Positions 1 through 9,335 are shown, counted from the stretch's first letter. The stretch: DNA of 64,000 nucleotides from Variovorax paradoxus (GCF_030815975.1 NZ_JAUSXL010000002.1:4328501-4392500); one strand, 5' to 3'. Translations and numbers: made by a program. The notes: generated by a model not told the origin, from the sequence alone.

Positions 1-642
1 AGCGAAGGCGCGACCGGCAAGCCGCTGGCCAACTACTGGATGCACAACGGCTTCATCGTGACCGACAACGAGAAGATGTCCAAGAGCCTGGGCAACTTCT
101 TCCTGATCCGCGACGTGCTCAAGAAGTACGACGCCGAAACCATCCGCTTCTTCGTCGTGCGGGCGCATTATCGACGCCCGCTCAACTACAGCGACGTGCA
201 CCTCGACGACGCCCGCGCTTCGCTCAAGCGGCTCTACACGGCGCTCGACCTGGTCGCGCCGCAGGCAGTGGCCATCGACTGGAACGATCCATATGCAGCG
301 CGCTTCAAAGCCGCAATGGACGAGGACTTTGCAACGCCCGAAGCCGTTGCAGTGCTGTTCGACCTGGCGGGTGAAGTGAACCGCACGCAGTCGCCCGCGC
401 AGGCCGGGCTGCTGAAGGCGCTCGGCGGCTGCTTGAACATCCTGCAGGACGATCCGACGCGCTTCTTGCGCGCCGGCACCACGCTCGACGAAGCCACCAT
501 CCAGGCGCAGATCGATGCGCGCGCCGCCGCCAAGGCCGCGAAGAATTTCGCCGAAGCCGACCGCATCCGCAACGACCTGCTGGCGCAGGGCATCGTGCTC
601 AAGGATTCGCCCACCGGCACAACCTGGGCCGCAGCGCAGTGA
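1..642 (+). CDS. cysS: Cysteinyl-tRNA synthetase, C-terminal part (5' end outside window)
   Basis: The reading frame is open from base 1, so the gene begins upstream and about 213 C-terminal codons are seen. The product charges tRNA-Cys with cysteine in the cytoplasm. Visible class I synthetase landmarks are HNGF followed by the KMSKS signature (ATP-binding loop) in [10 protein letters not shown], then the helical DALR-like anticodon region and the C-terminal stretch with [11 protein letters not shown], typical of CysRS tails. The stop at 640-642 lies 17 bases before the ATG of the DNA glycosylase gene, so the two are probably co-transcribed. Identification is firm; only the N-terminal catalytic half is missing. 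Confidence 0.97.
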   Translation, partial: SEGATGKPLANYWMHNGFIVTDNEKMSKSLGNFFLIRDVLKKYDAETIRFFVVRAHYRRPLNYSDVHLDDARASLKRLYTALDLVAPQAVAIDWNDPYAARFKAAMDEDFATPEAVAVLFDLAGEVNRTQSPAQAGLLKALGGCLNILQDDPTRFLRAGTTLDEATIQAQIDARAAAKAAKNFAEADRIRNDLLAQGIVLKDSPTGTTWAAAQ

Positions 643-659
643 ACGGAACCACCAATCCC

Positions 660-1313
660 ATGCCTGCTTCTTCGAAAAATCCGGCGGTTCAGATCTTCAC
701 GCCCGATTATTGGGAAGAGGCCTGCAAGCATCTGGCCAAGAAAGACCGCGTGATGAAGCGGCTGATTCCGAAGTTCGGCGATGCCTGCCTGGAGTCGCGC
801 GGCGATGCGTTCACTACGCTCGCACGCAGCATCGTGGGCCAGCAGATCTCGGTGAAGGCCGCGCAAACCGTGTGGGACAAGTTCGCGCTGCTGCCGCGCA
901 AGCTGACGCCGGCCAACGTGCTCAAGCTCAAGGTCGACGACATGCGCGGGGCAGGGCTGTCGGCGCGCAAGGTCGAATACCTGGTCGACCTGGCCATTCA
1001 TTTCGATTCGGGCGCCGTGCACGTCGATTCATGGAAAGACATGTCGGACGAGCTCATCATCGAGGAGCTCGTGGCCATTCGCGGCATCGGCCGCTGGACG
1101 GCCGAGATGTTCCTCATCTTCCACCTGATGCGCCCCAACGTGCTGCCCGTGGACGACCTGGGCCTGCTCAACGGCATCAGCGTCAATTATTTTTCGGGCG
1201 ATCCGGTGAGCCGCAGCGATGCCCGCGACGTTGCCGTGGCCTGGGCGCCGTATTGCAGCGTGGCAACTTGGTATATTTGGCGATCGCTCGACCCGGTACC
1301 GGTCGCATACTGA
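660..1313 (+). CDS. DNA-3-methyladenine glycosylase II-type (HhH-GPD) protein
   Basis: A 217-residue base-excision repair glycosylase of the HhH-GPD superfamily, expected to remove alkylated purines from DNA. The sequence shows [14 protein letters not shown], the helix-hairpin-helix [14 protein letters not shown] and, just after it, the acidic catalytic region LPVDDLGL. I chose ATG 660 rather than an in-frame GTG at 639 that overlaps the cysS stop, because the extra residues look non-homologous. It is a short AlkA-like form without the N-terminal AlkA domain. It sits between cysS and accA, an order I associate with Comamonadaceae. Which lesion it prefers cannot be told from sequence. Confidence 0.9.
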   Translation: MPASSKNPAVQIFTPDYWEEACKHLAKKDRVMKRLIPKFGDACLESRGDAFTTLARSIVGQQISVKAAQTVWDKFALLPRKLTPANVLKLKVDDMRGAGLSARKVEYLVDLAIHFDSGAVHVDSWKDMSDELIIEELVAIRGIGRWTAEMFLIFHLMRPNVLPVDDLGLLNGISVNYFSGDPVSRSDARDVAVAWAPYCSVATWYIWRSLDPVPVAY

Positions 1314-1329
1314 ACAACAGGAGAAGACG

Positions 1330-2310
1330 TTGGCGAAACGAACCTTCCTCGACTTCGAGCAGCCCATTGCTGAACTCGAAACAAAGATCGAAGAACTGCG
1401 CTATGTACAGACCGAATCGGCGGTCGACATCTCGGAGGAAATCGACCAGCTCGGCAAGAAAAGCCAGCAGCTCACCAAAGACATCTACAGCGACCTGACG
1501 CCCTGGCAGATCACCAAGATCGCGCGGCATCCGGAGCGCCCCTACACGCTCGACTACGTCAACGAAATCTTCACCGACTTCGTCGAACTGCATGGCGACC
1601 GGCACTTTTCCGACGACCTCTCCATCGTGGGCGGCCTGGCGCGCTTCAACGGCACGCCGTGCATGGTGCTCGGCCACCAGAAGGGGCGCGACACCAAGGA
1701 GCGCACCGCGCGCAACTTCGGCATGAGCAAGCCCGAGGGCTACCGCAAGGCGCTGCGCCTCATGAAGACGGCCGAGAAGTTCAAGCTGCCGGTCTTCACC
1801 TTCGTGGATACGCCCGGCGCCTATCCGGGCATCGACGCCGAGGAGCGCTGCCAGTCCGAAGCCATCGGCCGCAACATCTACGAAATGGCGCAGCTCGAGG
1901 TGCCGATCATCGTCACCATCATCGGCGAAGGCGGCTCCGGCGGCGCGCTGGCCATTTCGGTGGGCGACCAGCTCGTGATGCTGCAGTATTCGATCTACTC
2001 GGTCATCAGCCCGGAAGGCTGCGCCTCCATTCTCTGGAAGACCAGCGACAAGGCGCAGGAAGCGGCCGATGCCCTCGGCATCACCGCGCACCGCCTGAAG
2101 GCGCTGGGCCTGGTCGACAAGATCGTGAACGAACCGGTCGGCGGCGCGCACCGCGACCATCGCCAGATGGCCGCTTTCCTCAAGCGTGCGCTCAACGACG
2201 CCTTCCGCCAGGTCAGCGACCTGAAGCCGAAGGAACTGCTCGATCGCCGCTACGAACGCCTGCAGAGCTACGGGCGCTTCAACGACACCAAGGCCGACAC
2301 CGGCAGGTAA
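1330..2310 (+). CDS. accA: Acetyl-CoA carboxylase carboxyltransferase subunit alpha
   Basis: The 326-residue alpha subunit of the carboxyltransferase half of acetyl-CoA carboxylase, which makes malonyl-CoA for fatty acid synthesis together with AccD. The protein starts [17 protein letters not shown], a typical AccA N-terminus with a coiled helix. This requires a TTG start at 1330, preceded by AGGAGAAG at 1319-1326. The crotonase-like core has [39 protein letters not shown] and [15 protein letters not shown], the oxyanion and CoA-binding glycine runs. Length and motifs match the family. It is followed 23 bases later by tilS. Confidence 0.97.
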   Translation: MAKRTFLDFEQPIAELETKIEELRYVQTESAVDISEEIDQLGKKSQQLTKDIYSDLTPWQITKIARHPERPYTLDYVNEIFTDFVELHGDRHFSDDLSIVGGLARFNGTPCMVLGHQKGRDTKERTARNFGMSKPEGYRKALRLMKTAEKFKLPVFTFVDTPGAYPGIDAEERCQSEAIGRNIYEMAQLEVPIIVTIIGEGGSGGALAISVGDQLVMLQYSIYSVISPEGCASILWKTSDKAQEAADALGITAHRLKALGLVDKIVNEPVGGAHRDHRQMAAFLKRALNDAFRQVSDLKPKELLDRRYERLQSYGRFNDTKADTGR

Positions 2311-2333
2311 GCAAGCCAGCGCGCTGCTCCTCC

Positions 2334-3311
2334 ATGAACGAAGCCTTCGAACGCGCCATGGCCGCGTTCGAGCCGGCGCATCTGCCGCTGGCGGTGGGCT
2401 TCAGCGGCGGTGCGGATTCCACGGCGTTGCTGGCTGCGTGCGCATCGGCCTGGCCGGGGCAGGTGCTTGCCTTTCATGTGCACCATGGCCTGCAGGCTGC
2501 GGCCGATGACTTCGAACGCCATTGCGCTGCCGTGTGCGAGCGCCTCGGCGTGCCGCTGGTGGTGCACCGCGTGGACGCACGCCACGCGCGGGGCGACAGC
2601 CCCGAGGATGCGGCACGCCGCGCCCGCTATGACGCCTTTGCAGCGATGGCGCGCATGGATACGGCGCTTGGCGCTATCGAATCCATAGCCCTGGGGCACC
2701 ATGCCGATGACCAGGTCGAAACCCTTCTGCTAGCTCTTTCCAGGGGCGCGGGCCTGCCGGGCCTGGCCGCCATGCCCGCGCATGCACGGCGCAACGGTCT
2801 GGACATCTACCGTCCGCTCCTGGCGGTGCCCGGCGCCGACATTCGGGCATGGCTGAAAGACCTCGACCTGCCCTGGATCGAAGACCCGACCAACGAGGAC
2901 GAGCGCTACACCCGCAACCGGATCCGCGCCGTGCTGCTGCCTGCGCTGGCGCAGACTTTTCCCCAATTCCGCGCCACCTTCGCCCGCAGCATCGGCCACG
3001 CCGCGCAGGCGCAGGAGCTGCTGGGCGAACTCGCGGCGCAGGATCTGGCCGTGGTGGGCAACCCGCCCCGCATCGCCGCGCTGCAGGCGCTTTCGCGTGC
3101 GCGGCAGGCCAATGTGCTGCGGCACTGGCTGATGCTGGCGCACGGCTGCGCGCCCAGCGCGGCGCAGCTCGACCAGTTGCTGGACCAGGTCCGCGCCTGC
3201 ACCACCCGCGGCCACCGGATCCACCTCAAGGTGGCCCAAGGATTCGCCCTGCGCATGGGCGATCTGCTGCATTGGTACAATTCCGGGCCCTCGCCCAAGG
3301 CTTCGCGCTGA
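2334..3311 (+). CDS. tilS: tRNA(Ile)-lysidine synthase
   Basis: A 325-residue enzyme that modifies C34 of the CAU-anticodon tRNA-Ile to lysidine using ATP and lysine, so that AUA is read as isoleucine. The N-terminal PP-loop ATPase signature GFSGGADSTAL is near residue 23, followed by FHVHHGLQ, ALGHHADDQVETLLL and the Ile-tRNA recognition segment WIEDPTNEDERYTRNRIR, all diagnostic of TilS. The C-terminal substrate-binding region is short compared with the E. coli enzyme, as in many beta-proteobacteria. ATG 2334 lies 23 bases after the accA stop, so the genes are likely co-transcribed. Confidence 0.95.
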   Translation: MNEAFERAMAAFEPAHLPLAVGFSGGADSTALLAACASAWPGQVLAFHVHHGLQAAADDFERHCAAVCERLGVPLVVHRVDARHARGDSPEDAARRARYDAFAAMARMDTALGAIESIALGHHADDQVETLLLALSRGAGLPGLAAMPAHARRNGLDIYRPLLAVPGADIRAWLKDLDLPWIEDPTNEDERYTRNRIRAVLLPALAQTFPQFRATFARSIGHAAQAQELLGELAAQDLAVVGNPPRIAALQALSRARQANVLRHWLMLAHGCAPSAAQLDQLLDQVRACTTRGHRIHLKVAQGFALRMGDLLHWYNSGPSPKASR

Positions 3312-3381
3312 CGGCTTGCAGGGCGCCGCGCTGGCACTCGGGAGTGCAGCGGCGGCCCTTCCCATTTCTCTGAATTCACCC

Positions 3382-4650
3382 ATGGCATTGATCGTTCACA
3401 AATACGGCGGTACGTCGATGGGCTCGACCGAGCGCATCAAGAATGTCGCCAAGCGCGTTGCCAAGTGGGCGCGCGCCGGCCACCAGATGATCGTGGTCCC
3501 GAGTGCCATGAGCGGCGAAACCAATCGCCTGCTCGGCCTGGCCAAGGAGCTTGCGCCGAGCAAACCGAGCGACGCCCACGGGCGCGAGCTCGACATGCTC
3601 GCCTCGACCGGCGAGCAGGCTTCATCCGCGCTGCTGGCCATTGCGCTGCAGGCCGAAGGCATGGAGGCCGTGAGCTACGCGGGTTGGCAGGTGTCGGTGC
3701 GTACCGACAACTCCTACACCAAGGCGCGCATCGAGAGCATCGACGACGAGCGAGTGCGCGCCGACCTCGACGCCGGCAAGGTCGTGGTCATCACCGGCTT
3801 CCAGGGCGTGGACGACAACGGCAACATCACCACGCTGGGCCGCGGCGGCAGCGACACCTCGGCCGTGGCCATTGCAGCCGCGATGAAGGCGCACGAGTGC
3901 CTGATCTACACCGACGTCGACGGCGTCTACACCACCGATCCGCGCGTGGAGCCCGATGCGCGCCGCCTCTCGACCGTGAGCTTCGAAGAGATGCTCGAGA
4001 TGGCGAGCCTGGGCTCCAAGGTGCTGCAGATCCGCTCGGTGGAATTCGCCGGCAAGTACAAGGTGCCGCTGCGTGTGCTCTCGAGCTTCACGCCGTGGGA
4101 CATCGACATCAATGAAGAGGCCAAGTCCGGCACGCTGATCACTTTCGAGGAAGACGAAAACATGGAACAAGCCGTCGTATCCGGCATCGCTTTCAACCGC
4201 GACGAAGCCAAGATCTCGGTGCTCGGCGTGCCCGACAAGCCGGGCATCGCGTATCACATCCTCGGTGCCGTGGCGGACGCCAACATCGAAGTCGACGTGA
4301 TCATCCAGAACCTCAGCAAGGACGGCCGAACCGACTTCAGCTTCACCGTGCACCGCAACGAGTATGCGAAGACGGTCGACCTGCTGCAGTCGAAGGTCAT
4401 GCCCTCGCTGGGCGCGACCGAGATCGTGGGCGACACCAAGATCTGCAAGGTCAGCATCGTGGGCATCGGCATGCGCAGCCACGTGGGCGTGGCCAGCAAG
4501 ATGTTCCGCGTGCTGAGCGAAGAGGGCATCAACATCCAGATGATTTCCACCAGCGAGATCAAGACCTCGGTCGTGATCGACGAAAAATACATGGAATTGG
4601 CCGTGCGCGCACTGCACAAAGCCTTCGACCTGGACCAACCGGCCGCCTGA
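3382..4650 (+). CDS. lysC: Aspartate kinase
   Basis: A 422-residue aspartokinase that phosphorylates L-aspartate, the first step to lysine, threonine, methionine and diaminopimelate. The N-terminal amino acid kinase domain starts MALIVHKYGGTSMGS, with TLGRGGSDTSAVAIAAA for nucleotide and aspartate binding. Two C-terminal ACT domains follow, with ISVLGVPDKPGIA and VSIVGIGMRSHVGVASKMF. This is the monofunctional, feedback-regulated architecture of beta-proteobacteria. I chose ATG 3382 because the kinase core begins immediately; the 66 bases of open frame upstream are not conserved-looking. The tRNA-Ser gene follows 26 bases downstream. Confidence 0.97.
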   Translation: MALIVHKYGGTSMGSTERIKNVAKRVAKWARAGHQMIVVPSAMSGETNRLLGLAKELAPSKPSDAHGRELDMLASTGEQASSALLAIALQAEGMEAVSYAGWQVSVRTDNSYTKARIESIDDERVRADLDAGKVVVITGFQGVDDNGNITTLGRGGSDTSAVAIAAAMKAHECLIYTDVDGVYTTDPRVEPDARRLSTVSFEEMLEMASLGSKVLQIRSVEFAGKYKVPLRVLSSFTPWDIDINEEAKSGTLITFEEDENMEQAVVSGIAFNRDEAKISVLGVPDKPGIAYHILGAVADANIEVDVIIQNLSKDGRTDFSFTVHRNEYAKTVDLLQSKVMPSLGATEIVGDTKICKVSIVGIGMRSHVGVASKMFRVLSEEGINIQMISTSEIKTSVVIDEKYMELAVRALHKAFDLDQPAA

Positions 4651-4676
4651 TGGTGGCATAATCTCGGCTTCTTTCA

Positions 4677-4769
4677 GGAACTGTGACCGAGTGGCCGAAG
4701 GTGCTCCCCTGCTAAGGGAGTATGGGGTGTAGAGCCTCATCGAGGGTTCGAATCCCTCCGGTTCCGCCA
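4677..4769 (+). tRNA. tRNA-Ser (anticodon GCU)
   Basis: A 93-base class II tRNA. The acceptor arm GGAACTG pairs with CGGTTCC (one G-U pair), the CCA end is encoded at 4767-4769, and the T-arm contains GGTTCGAATCC. The anticodon stem CTCCC/GGGAG encloses CTGCTAA, which gives anticodon GCT, reading AGC and AGU serine codons. The long variable arm between the anticodon and T-arms is the serine identity element. It lies directly behind lysC and before a strong terminator. Confidence 0.97.
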
Positions 4770-4778
4770 GATAGCAAC

Positions 4779-4804
4779 AAAAACGCCCCTCACGGGGCGT
4801 TTTT
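4779..4804 (+). terminator. Rho-independent terminator after tRNA-Ser
   Basis: The perfect inverted repeat AAAAACGCCCC / GGGGCGTTTTT with a TCAC-type short loop ends in a run of T and starts 10 bases after the tRNA. The A-run and T-run on both flanks could allow it to work in both directions. It closes the lysC/tRNA unit. Confidence 0.9.
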
Positions 4805-4951
4805 CATTGGGAGGCTGCGCCGCGCAGCTGCCCCTGCCGCGGCCCCCGCACGCCGTGACACATTGTCCCGCTCCTGGGACATCGCCGGCCCCCTGAAGGC
4901 GCCCGGGCCCTGGTTGCCCCCTCTAGGCGCACGGGCGGAACGGCCCTTGCT
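4805..4951. other. Intergenic region with inverted repeat and weak -24/-12 match
   Basis: No gene is seen here. The sequence is very GC-rich with an inverted repeat TGTCCC/GGGACA at 4864-4881 and CCCCC-rich segments like the short dispersed repeats common in Comamonadaceae. At 4936-4951 CGGAACGGCCCTTGCT has the GG-N10-GC spacing of a sigma-54 promoter with a perfect TTGC but only part of the -24 box. If used, transcription would begin about base 4962, inside the annotated start of the next gene, and would favour ATG 4967 or 4997. Confidence 0.4.
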
Positions 4952-6043
4952 ATGACAAGCGAGTCCATGACCTCGCCTCATCGCCCATCGCCGCCCATGA
5001 CTTCCGCCGACCTCGCCTTTGCTTCCAGGCTCGACCAGGGCGTTCGCACGGTGAGCGTGAGCGCGCCCGGGCGTCTGCACCTGGGTTTTCTGGACCCTTC
5101 CGGTTCGCTGGGGCGTGCGTTCGGCAGCCTGGGGCTGGTGATCGAGGGCTTCACCACCGACGTGGAGTTGTCGGCCTCCGCATCGTCGGACCAACTGGCG
5201 GCCGACACGCCGGCCGGCGAGGCGGAGCTGGCCCGCGCCGCGAGCTATCTGGCGGTGTTGAAGCAGCGCAGCGGCCGCCACGCGCCGCTCTCGCTGCAGC
5301 TGCGGCATGCGCTGCCGGCGCATGCAGGCTTCGGCTCGGGCACGCAGCTCGCGTCGGCGATCGGGCGGGCCTTTGCCGAATGGCATGGGCTCGACCTGGA
5401 CACGGGCACGCTGGCGCACTGGCTGGGCCGCGGCCTGCGTTCGGGGATCGGCATTGCGGGTTTCGACAGCGGCGGCCTGCTGCTCGATGGCGGCCCCGGC
5501 CCGGACGGGCTGCCCGCGCCGCTGCTGTCGCGCATCGAGTTTCCCGAGGAATGGCGCGTCGTCGTCGTCCAGGACCCCGCGCACAAGGGCCTCTCGGGCG
5601 GCGCGGAGAAGAAAGCCATTGCAGCCTTGCCGCCGTTGCCGCAGGCGGGCGCGGCCGAGATCTGCCATCAGGTTCTGATGCGCGTGCTGCCTGGTGCCGC
5701 GCGCGCGGAGTTCGCGCCGTTTGCCGCGGGCATCAACCGCATGCAGCAACTGCTCGGCGAGCACTTCGCGCCGGCGCAGGGCGGCATCTACACAAGTGCC
5801 GCGGTCGGGCGGCTGATGCACTGGTTCGCAGACGCGAGCCGCGGGCATGACGCGGCCATCGGCCAGAGTTCATGGGGCCCCACGAGTTTTGCGATCGTGC
5901 CCTCGCAAGTGCGGGCCGAGATGCTTGTCGATGCGGCGCGCGCCGCCGGGCGGCTCGACCCGCGGCTGGAGCTGCGCATCGTCGCCGGCCGCAATCGCGG
6001 GGCGGTGGTGCGCGACCGGACCGCGGAGCCGCGCAAGCGCTGA
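4952..6043 (+). CDS. mptG: Beta-ribofuranosylaminobenzene 5'-phosphate synthase family protein
   Basis: A 363-residue GHMP-kinase-fold enzyme that joins p-aminobenzoate to phosphoribosyl pyrophosphate, the committed step of H4MPT synthesis. The motif VSAPGRLHLGFLDPSG and the glycine-rich GFGSGTQLASAIGRA are family marks. In methylotrophic bacteria the homologue is known as orf4 of the C1 islands. It leads the H4MPT island, and its substrate pABA could come from the pabB/C fusion at 27133. The start is uncertain: ATG codons at 4952, 4967 and 4997 are all possible, because conserved sequence begins only near VRTVSVSAPG. Family assignment is strong; the enzyme activity is by homology. Confidence 0.88.
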   Translation: MTSESMTSPHRPSPPMTSADLAFASRLDQGVRTVSVSAPGRLHLGFLDPSGSLGRAFGSLGLVIEGFTTDVELSASASSDQLAADTPAGEAELARAASYLAVLKQRSGRHAPLSLQLRHALPAHAGFGSGTQLASAIGRAFAEWHGLDLDTGTLAHWLGRGLRSGIGIAGFDSGGLLLDGGPGPDGLPAPLLSRIEFPEEWRVVVVQDPAHKGLSGGAEKKAIAALPPLPQAGAAEICHQVLMRVLPGAARAEFAPFAAGINRMQQLLGEHFAPAQGGIYTSAAVGRLMHWFADASRGHDAAIGQSSWGPTSFAIVPSQVRAEMLVDAARAAGRLDPRLELRIVAGRNRGAVVRDRTAEPRKR

Positions 6044-6121
6044 ATCCGCAGCTGCCGCTGTTGCAGACCTTTCATCCATCGCCATTCCTTCCACACACAA
6101 CCAACACCAACGCAGGCCCAC

Positions 6122-7039
6122 ATGGAACGTCCCCGCATCCTCCACATGTTCACCCCCGGCCGACAGATGAGTCCGTTCGACATCAACATGGCAGCGGACG
6201 CCGGCTACCAGATCATCGTGCCCTACTGCGAAGTGGGCCTGGACCGCATCACCGGGCTGACGCAGGACACCATCTTCTCGCGCGGGCCGAAAGGCGTGGC
6301 GCGCACCGGCATCTTCATCGGCGGACGCGATGCGCAGCTGGCGGCCGACATGCTCGAGCGCGCGCGAACCTCGATGGTCAAGCCCTTCGTCGTCTCGCTG
6401 ATGGCCGACCCGAGCGGCGCCTACACCACAGCCGCGGCCATGGTGGCCTGCGTCGAGGCCGCGCTGAAGCGCCACCATGCCCAGGGCCTGGAAGGCCAGC
6501 GCGTGGTGATCCTGGGCGGCACGGGCCCGGTGGGCCGCGTGGCGGGCGTGATCGCAGCGCAGGCTGGTGCCGATGTGTACCTGTCCAGCCGCAACGGCAT
6601 CGATGCGGCGCAGGAGGCGGCCGACGAAACCGGCCAGCGCTTCGGCGTGAAGCTGCATGGCCTCTCGGGCGGCGACCCCGACGCCGTGCGCCGCTCCATC
6701 GCCGATGCCGACGTGCTGCTGGCCTGTGCGGCCGCGGGCGTGCAGGTGGTGTCGACCGAGGCGCTCGGTGCCGCGACGCGGCTCAAGGTTGCGGCCGACG
6801 TGAACGCCGTGCCGCCCGAAGGCATTGCCGGCGTCGGCGTGATGGACGATGCCAAGCCGCTGGCCGGCACGCAGGCCGTGGGCATCGGCGCGCTGGCGGT
6901 GGGCAACGTCAAGTACCAGACGCAGCATCGGCTGCTGGTGCAGATGTGCGAGGCCGAGAAGGCGCAGGTGCTGAGCTTCGCCGAAGCGTTTGCGGTGGCA
7001 CGCGCGTTTCTCGTCGAGCAAGCCGGAAAGACGGCTTGA
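6122..7039 (+). CDS. mtdB: NAD(P)-dependent methylene-H4MPT dehydrogenase
   Basis: A 305-residue cytoplasmic dehydrogenase that oxidises methylene-H4MPT to methenyl-H4MPT, the step after formaldehyde capture by Fae. The N-terminus MERPRILHMFTPGRQMSPFD and GLTQDTIFSRGPKG belong to the MtdB family. The Rossmann loop VVILGGTGPVGRVAG near residue 130 binds NAD(P). The C-terminal half retains ADVNAVPPEGIAGVGVMDD. It lies 78 bases after the beta-RFAP synthase gene and 17 bases before an ATP-grasp gene that overlaps mch, so mtdB, the ligase and mch form one operon. MtdB is favoured over MtdA because of the island context. Confidence 0.94.
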   Translation: MERPRILHMFTPGRQMSPFDINMAADAGYQIIVPYCEVGLDRITGLTQDTIFSRGPKGVARTGIFIGGRDAQLAADMLERARTSMVKPFVVSLMADPSGAYTTAAAMVACVEAALKRHHAQGLEGQRVVILGGTGPVGRVAGVIAAQAGADVYLSSRNGIDAAQEAADETGQRFGVKLHGLSGGDPDAVRRSIADADVLLACAAAGVQVVSTEALGAATRLKVAADVNAVPPEGIAGVGVMDDAKPLAGTQAVGIGALAVGNVKYQTQHRLLVQMCEAEKAQVLSFAEAFAVARAFLVEQAGKTA

Positions 7040-7056
7040 AGAAGCCAGCCCGCGCA

Positions 7057-8208
7057 ATGCAGACGATCGCCGTTGCCGCCATCTCCGCGCGCGCCATGGC
7101 CGAGGCGGCGGCGAGCGACGGCTTCAGGGTCGTCGCGCTCGATCTGTTCGGCGATGTCGACACGCGCCGCGCTGCGTCGCGCTGGCTGCCCATCGGCACA
7201 GCCGGCAGTTTGCAGATCGAATCCGAAAGCGTCCTGGCTGCGTTGCGCACGCTCGCGCGGGAGGGCGAGCAGGGCGAGCCGGTGCTGGGCTGGATCGCGG
7301 GCAGCGGCTTCGAGGGCGAGCCCGAATTGCTGGAAGAGGGCGCTGCCGTGCTGCCGCTGATCGGCACCGCGCCCGCAGCCGTGCGGCGCCTGCGTGATCC
7401 GGCGGCCTTCTTCGGCTTTCTTGCGGCGCACGTCATACCGTTTCCGCAGGTGCTGCTGCAGCCGCCCGAGGACCCTGCGGGATGGCTGATGAAGGACGCG
7501 CAGGGCTGCGGCGGCTGGCATGTCCGCCATGCGCCCTGGTCGATGGACGAGCCGCCGTCTTCGCACCACTACTTCCAGCGCGAAATGGCCGGGCTGCCGA
7601 TGTCGGCCACCTTCATTGCCAACGGCCGCGACGTTCATGTGCTCGGCTTCAACGAGCAGACCGTGCGCCGCTTCGGTACGCGGCCTTTCGTGTTCTGCGG
7701 CGCGGTCGGGCCGGTGCCCGTGGCGGAAGACATGGCGCGCCGCGTGACAGCCATCGCGCGCATGCTGACGGCGGAGTTCGAACTGCGTGGCCTGTGCAGC
7801 CTCGACTTCATGCGCGACGGCGATGCCATCGGCGTGCTCGAAGTCAATCCCAGGCCGCCGGCCAGCATGAGCCTCTACAGAACGCCGGCCGGTTCGCCGG
7901 GCGTGATGCAGGCGCATGTGCGTGCCTGCCTGCATGGCGAATTGCCACCGCCGGTGCCATCGCATGCGCAAGAGGTCGAGGGCATCGAGATCGTGTTCGC
8001 GCGGCAGCCGTTGCAGCTCGACGCGGCCGCGGCACAGCGTCTCGCGGCATGGTCCGGCATCCGCGACCTGCCCGAAGCCGGCCAGCGCTTCGACATCGAC
8101 GACCCCCTGTGCACCCTGACCGCGAGCGGAAGCAACGCGCAGCAGGTGCGCGCCCGCTTGAGCGAAGGCCGCGAGCGGCTGCTGCAATCACTGGAGACCA
8201 AGGCATGA
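7057..8208 (+). CDS. ATP-grasp domain protein of the H4MPT island
   Basis: A 383-residue ATP-grasp-fold protein. ATP-grasp enzymes form carbon-nitrogen or similar bonds with an acyl-phosphate intermediate. Visible features are WLMKDAQGCGGWHVR (nucleotide and glycine loop, about residue 145), FELRGLCSLDFMRDGD and VLEVNPRPPASMSLY, where the last carries the metal-binding E-x-N. Homologues with this neighbourhood occur in methylotroph C1 islands and are thought to act in H4MPT or methylofuran synthesis. The substrate is not known to me. It is wedged between mtdB and mch and overlaps the mch start by 4 bases, so it is translationally coupled. Confidence 0.82.
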   Translation: MQTIAVAAISARAMAEAAASDGFRVVALDLFGDVDTRRAASRWLPIGTAGSLQIESESVLAALRTLAREGEQGEPVLGWIAGSGFEGEPELLEEGAAVLPLIGTAPAAVRRLRDPAAFFGFLAAHVIPFPQVLLQPPEDPAGWLMKDAQGCGGWHVRHAPWSMDEPPSSHHYFQREMAGLPMSATFIANGRDVHVLGFNEQTVRRFGTRPFVFCGAVGPVPVAEDMARRVTAIARMLTAEFELRGLCSLDFMRDGDAIGVLEVNPRPPASMSLYRTPAGSPGVMQAHVRACLHGELPPPVPSHAQEVEGIEIVFARQPLQLDAAAAQRLAAWSGIRDLPEAGQRFDIDDPLCTLTASGSNAQQVRARLSEGRERLLQSLETKA

Positions 8209-9212
8209 GCAACACATCCTCGCCCACGGCCGCGTCGGGCCTGAGCGTCAACCTGCTGGCCCGGCCGCTGGTCGAGCGCCTGCTGGCCGATGCCGATGCG
8301 CTCGGGCTGCAGCTGCGCCGCGACGACACCGGTGCGCGCATTGTCGATGCCGGCATCGAGGCGCGCGGCAGCGTGGCGGCCGGCCTGCAGATCGGCGAGA
8401 TCTGCATGGGCGGGCTGGGGCAGGTGAACCTGCGCAGCAGCGGCAGCACCGAGGGCTGGCCCACGTGGCTCGACGTGCGCAGCTCGCAGCCGGTGCTGGC
8501 CTGTCTCGGCAGCCAGTACGCGGGCTGGAGCCTGGCGGCCACCAAGGAAGAAACCGGCGGCAAGAAGTTCTTCTCGCTCGGCTCGGGGCCGGCGCGCGCG
8601 CTGGCGGTCAAGGAAAAGCTCTTTGGAGAACTGGGCTATCGCGACCATGCGCCCTGCGGCGTGCTGGTGCTCGAAGTCGATCGCACCCCGCCGAAGGTCG
8701 TGATCGACAAGCTGCTGCGCGATTGCGGCCTGGCCGCGGAAGCGCTGACCCTGATCCTCACGCCCACCACCAGCCTCGCGGGCACGACGCAGGTGGTGGC
8801 GCGCGTGCTCGAGGTAGCGCTGCACAAGGCGCACGAGCTGGGCTTTGCGTTGGGCAACATCGTCGAGGGCGCCGGCACCGCGCCACTGCCGTCGCCGAGC
8901 GCCGATGGCGTCGAGGCCATGGGGCGCACCAACGATGCCATCCTGTACGGCGGCCGAGTGCACCTGACCGTTCGCGGCGACGACGACGCGGCACGCGAAT
9001 TGGCCCGCGCGCTGCCTTCGCGCAATTCGCGCGACCACGGGCGCTCGTTCGCCGAGATCTTCAAGGAGGTCGAGTACGACTTCTACAAGATCGACGGCGC
9101 GCTGTTCGCCCCGGCCGAGGTGTGGGTCAGCAACATCGACAGCGGCAACACCTGGCACGGCGGCGCGCCCGATATGGCGCTGCTGCAGCGCCTGTGGCTG
9201 CAGGAAACCTGA
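8205..9212 (+). CDS. mch: Methenyl-H4MPT cyclohydrolase
   Basis: A 335-residue enzyme that hydrolyses methenyl-H4MPT to formyl-H4MPT, between MtdB and the Fhc complex. Family motifs are LSVNLLARPLVERL at the N-terminus, GEICMGGLGQVNL, SSQPVLACLGSQYAGWSL and, in the C-terminal half, GRTNDAILYGG and DFYKIDGALFAPAEV. Length matches archaeal and methylotroph Mch (about 320). ATG 8205 overlaps the upstream ligase stop in the ATGA arrangement. A repeat-rich gap of about 130 bases follows before the next ligase gene. Confidence 0.96.
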   Translation: MSNTSSPTAASGLSVNLLARPLVERLLADADALGLQLRRDDTGARIVDAGIEARGSVAAGLQIGEICMGGLGQVNLRSSGSTEGWPTWLDVRSSQPVLACLGSQYAGWSLAATKEETGGKKFFSLGSGPARALAVKEKLFGELGYRDHAPCGVLVLEVDRTPPKVVIDKLLRDCGLAAEALTLILTPTTSLAGTTQVVARVLEVALHKAHELGFALGNIVEGAGTAPLPSPSADGVEAMGRTNDAILYGGRVHLTVRGDDDAARELARALPSRNSRDHGRSFAEIFKEVEYDFYKIDGALFAPAEVWVSNIDSGNTWHGGAPDMALLQRLWLQET

Positions 9213-9249
9213 AATGAACCGCATGCTCGCAGGTCTTCTTCCAGAAACA

Positions 9250-9335
9250 CCGCGGAACCGGCTTTGCCGGGCCGCTGGTGTTGCCCCCTGCAAGGGGGTT
9301 GGCGAAGCGACACGAAGTGCGCGAAGACTGGGGGT
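9250..9335. repeat. Intergenic short repeat element
   Basis: Between mch and the RimK-like gene the sequence carries CCGGCTTTGCCGG, an inverted repeat CCCCCTGCAAGGGGG, then GGCGAAGCGACACGAAGTG and GCGCGAAGACTGGGGGTG. This layout resembles a dispersed intergenic element I know from Comamonadaceae chromosomes. I cannot confirm copies elsewhere in the genome. The 3' edge lies about 7 bases before the GTG start of the next gene and may supply its upstream context. Confidence 0.5.

Noticed and set aside
6421..8187. 588-codon minus-strand frame opposite mtdB and the ATP-grasp gene
   Set aside because: It is antisense to two well-supported genes and shows only GC-driven composition (Arg, Ala, Gln, His), a common shadow in GC-rich DNA.
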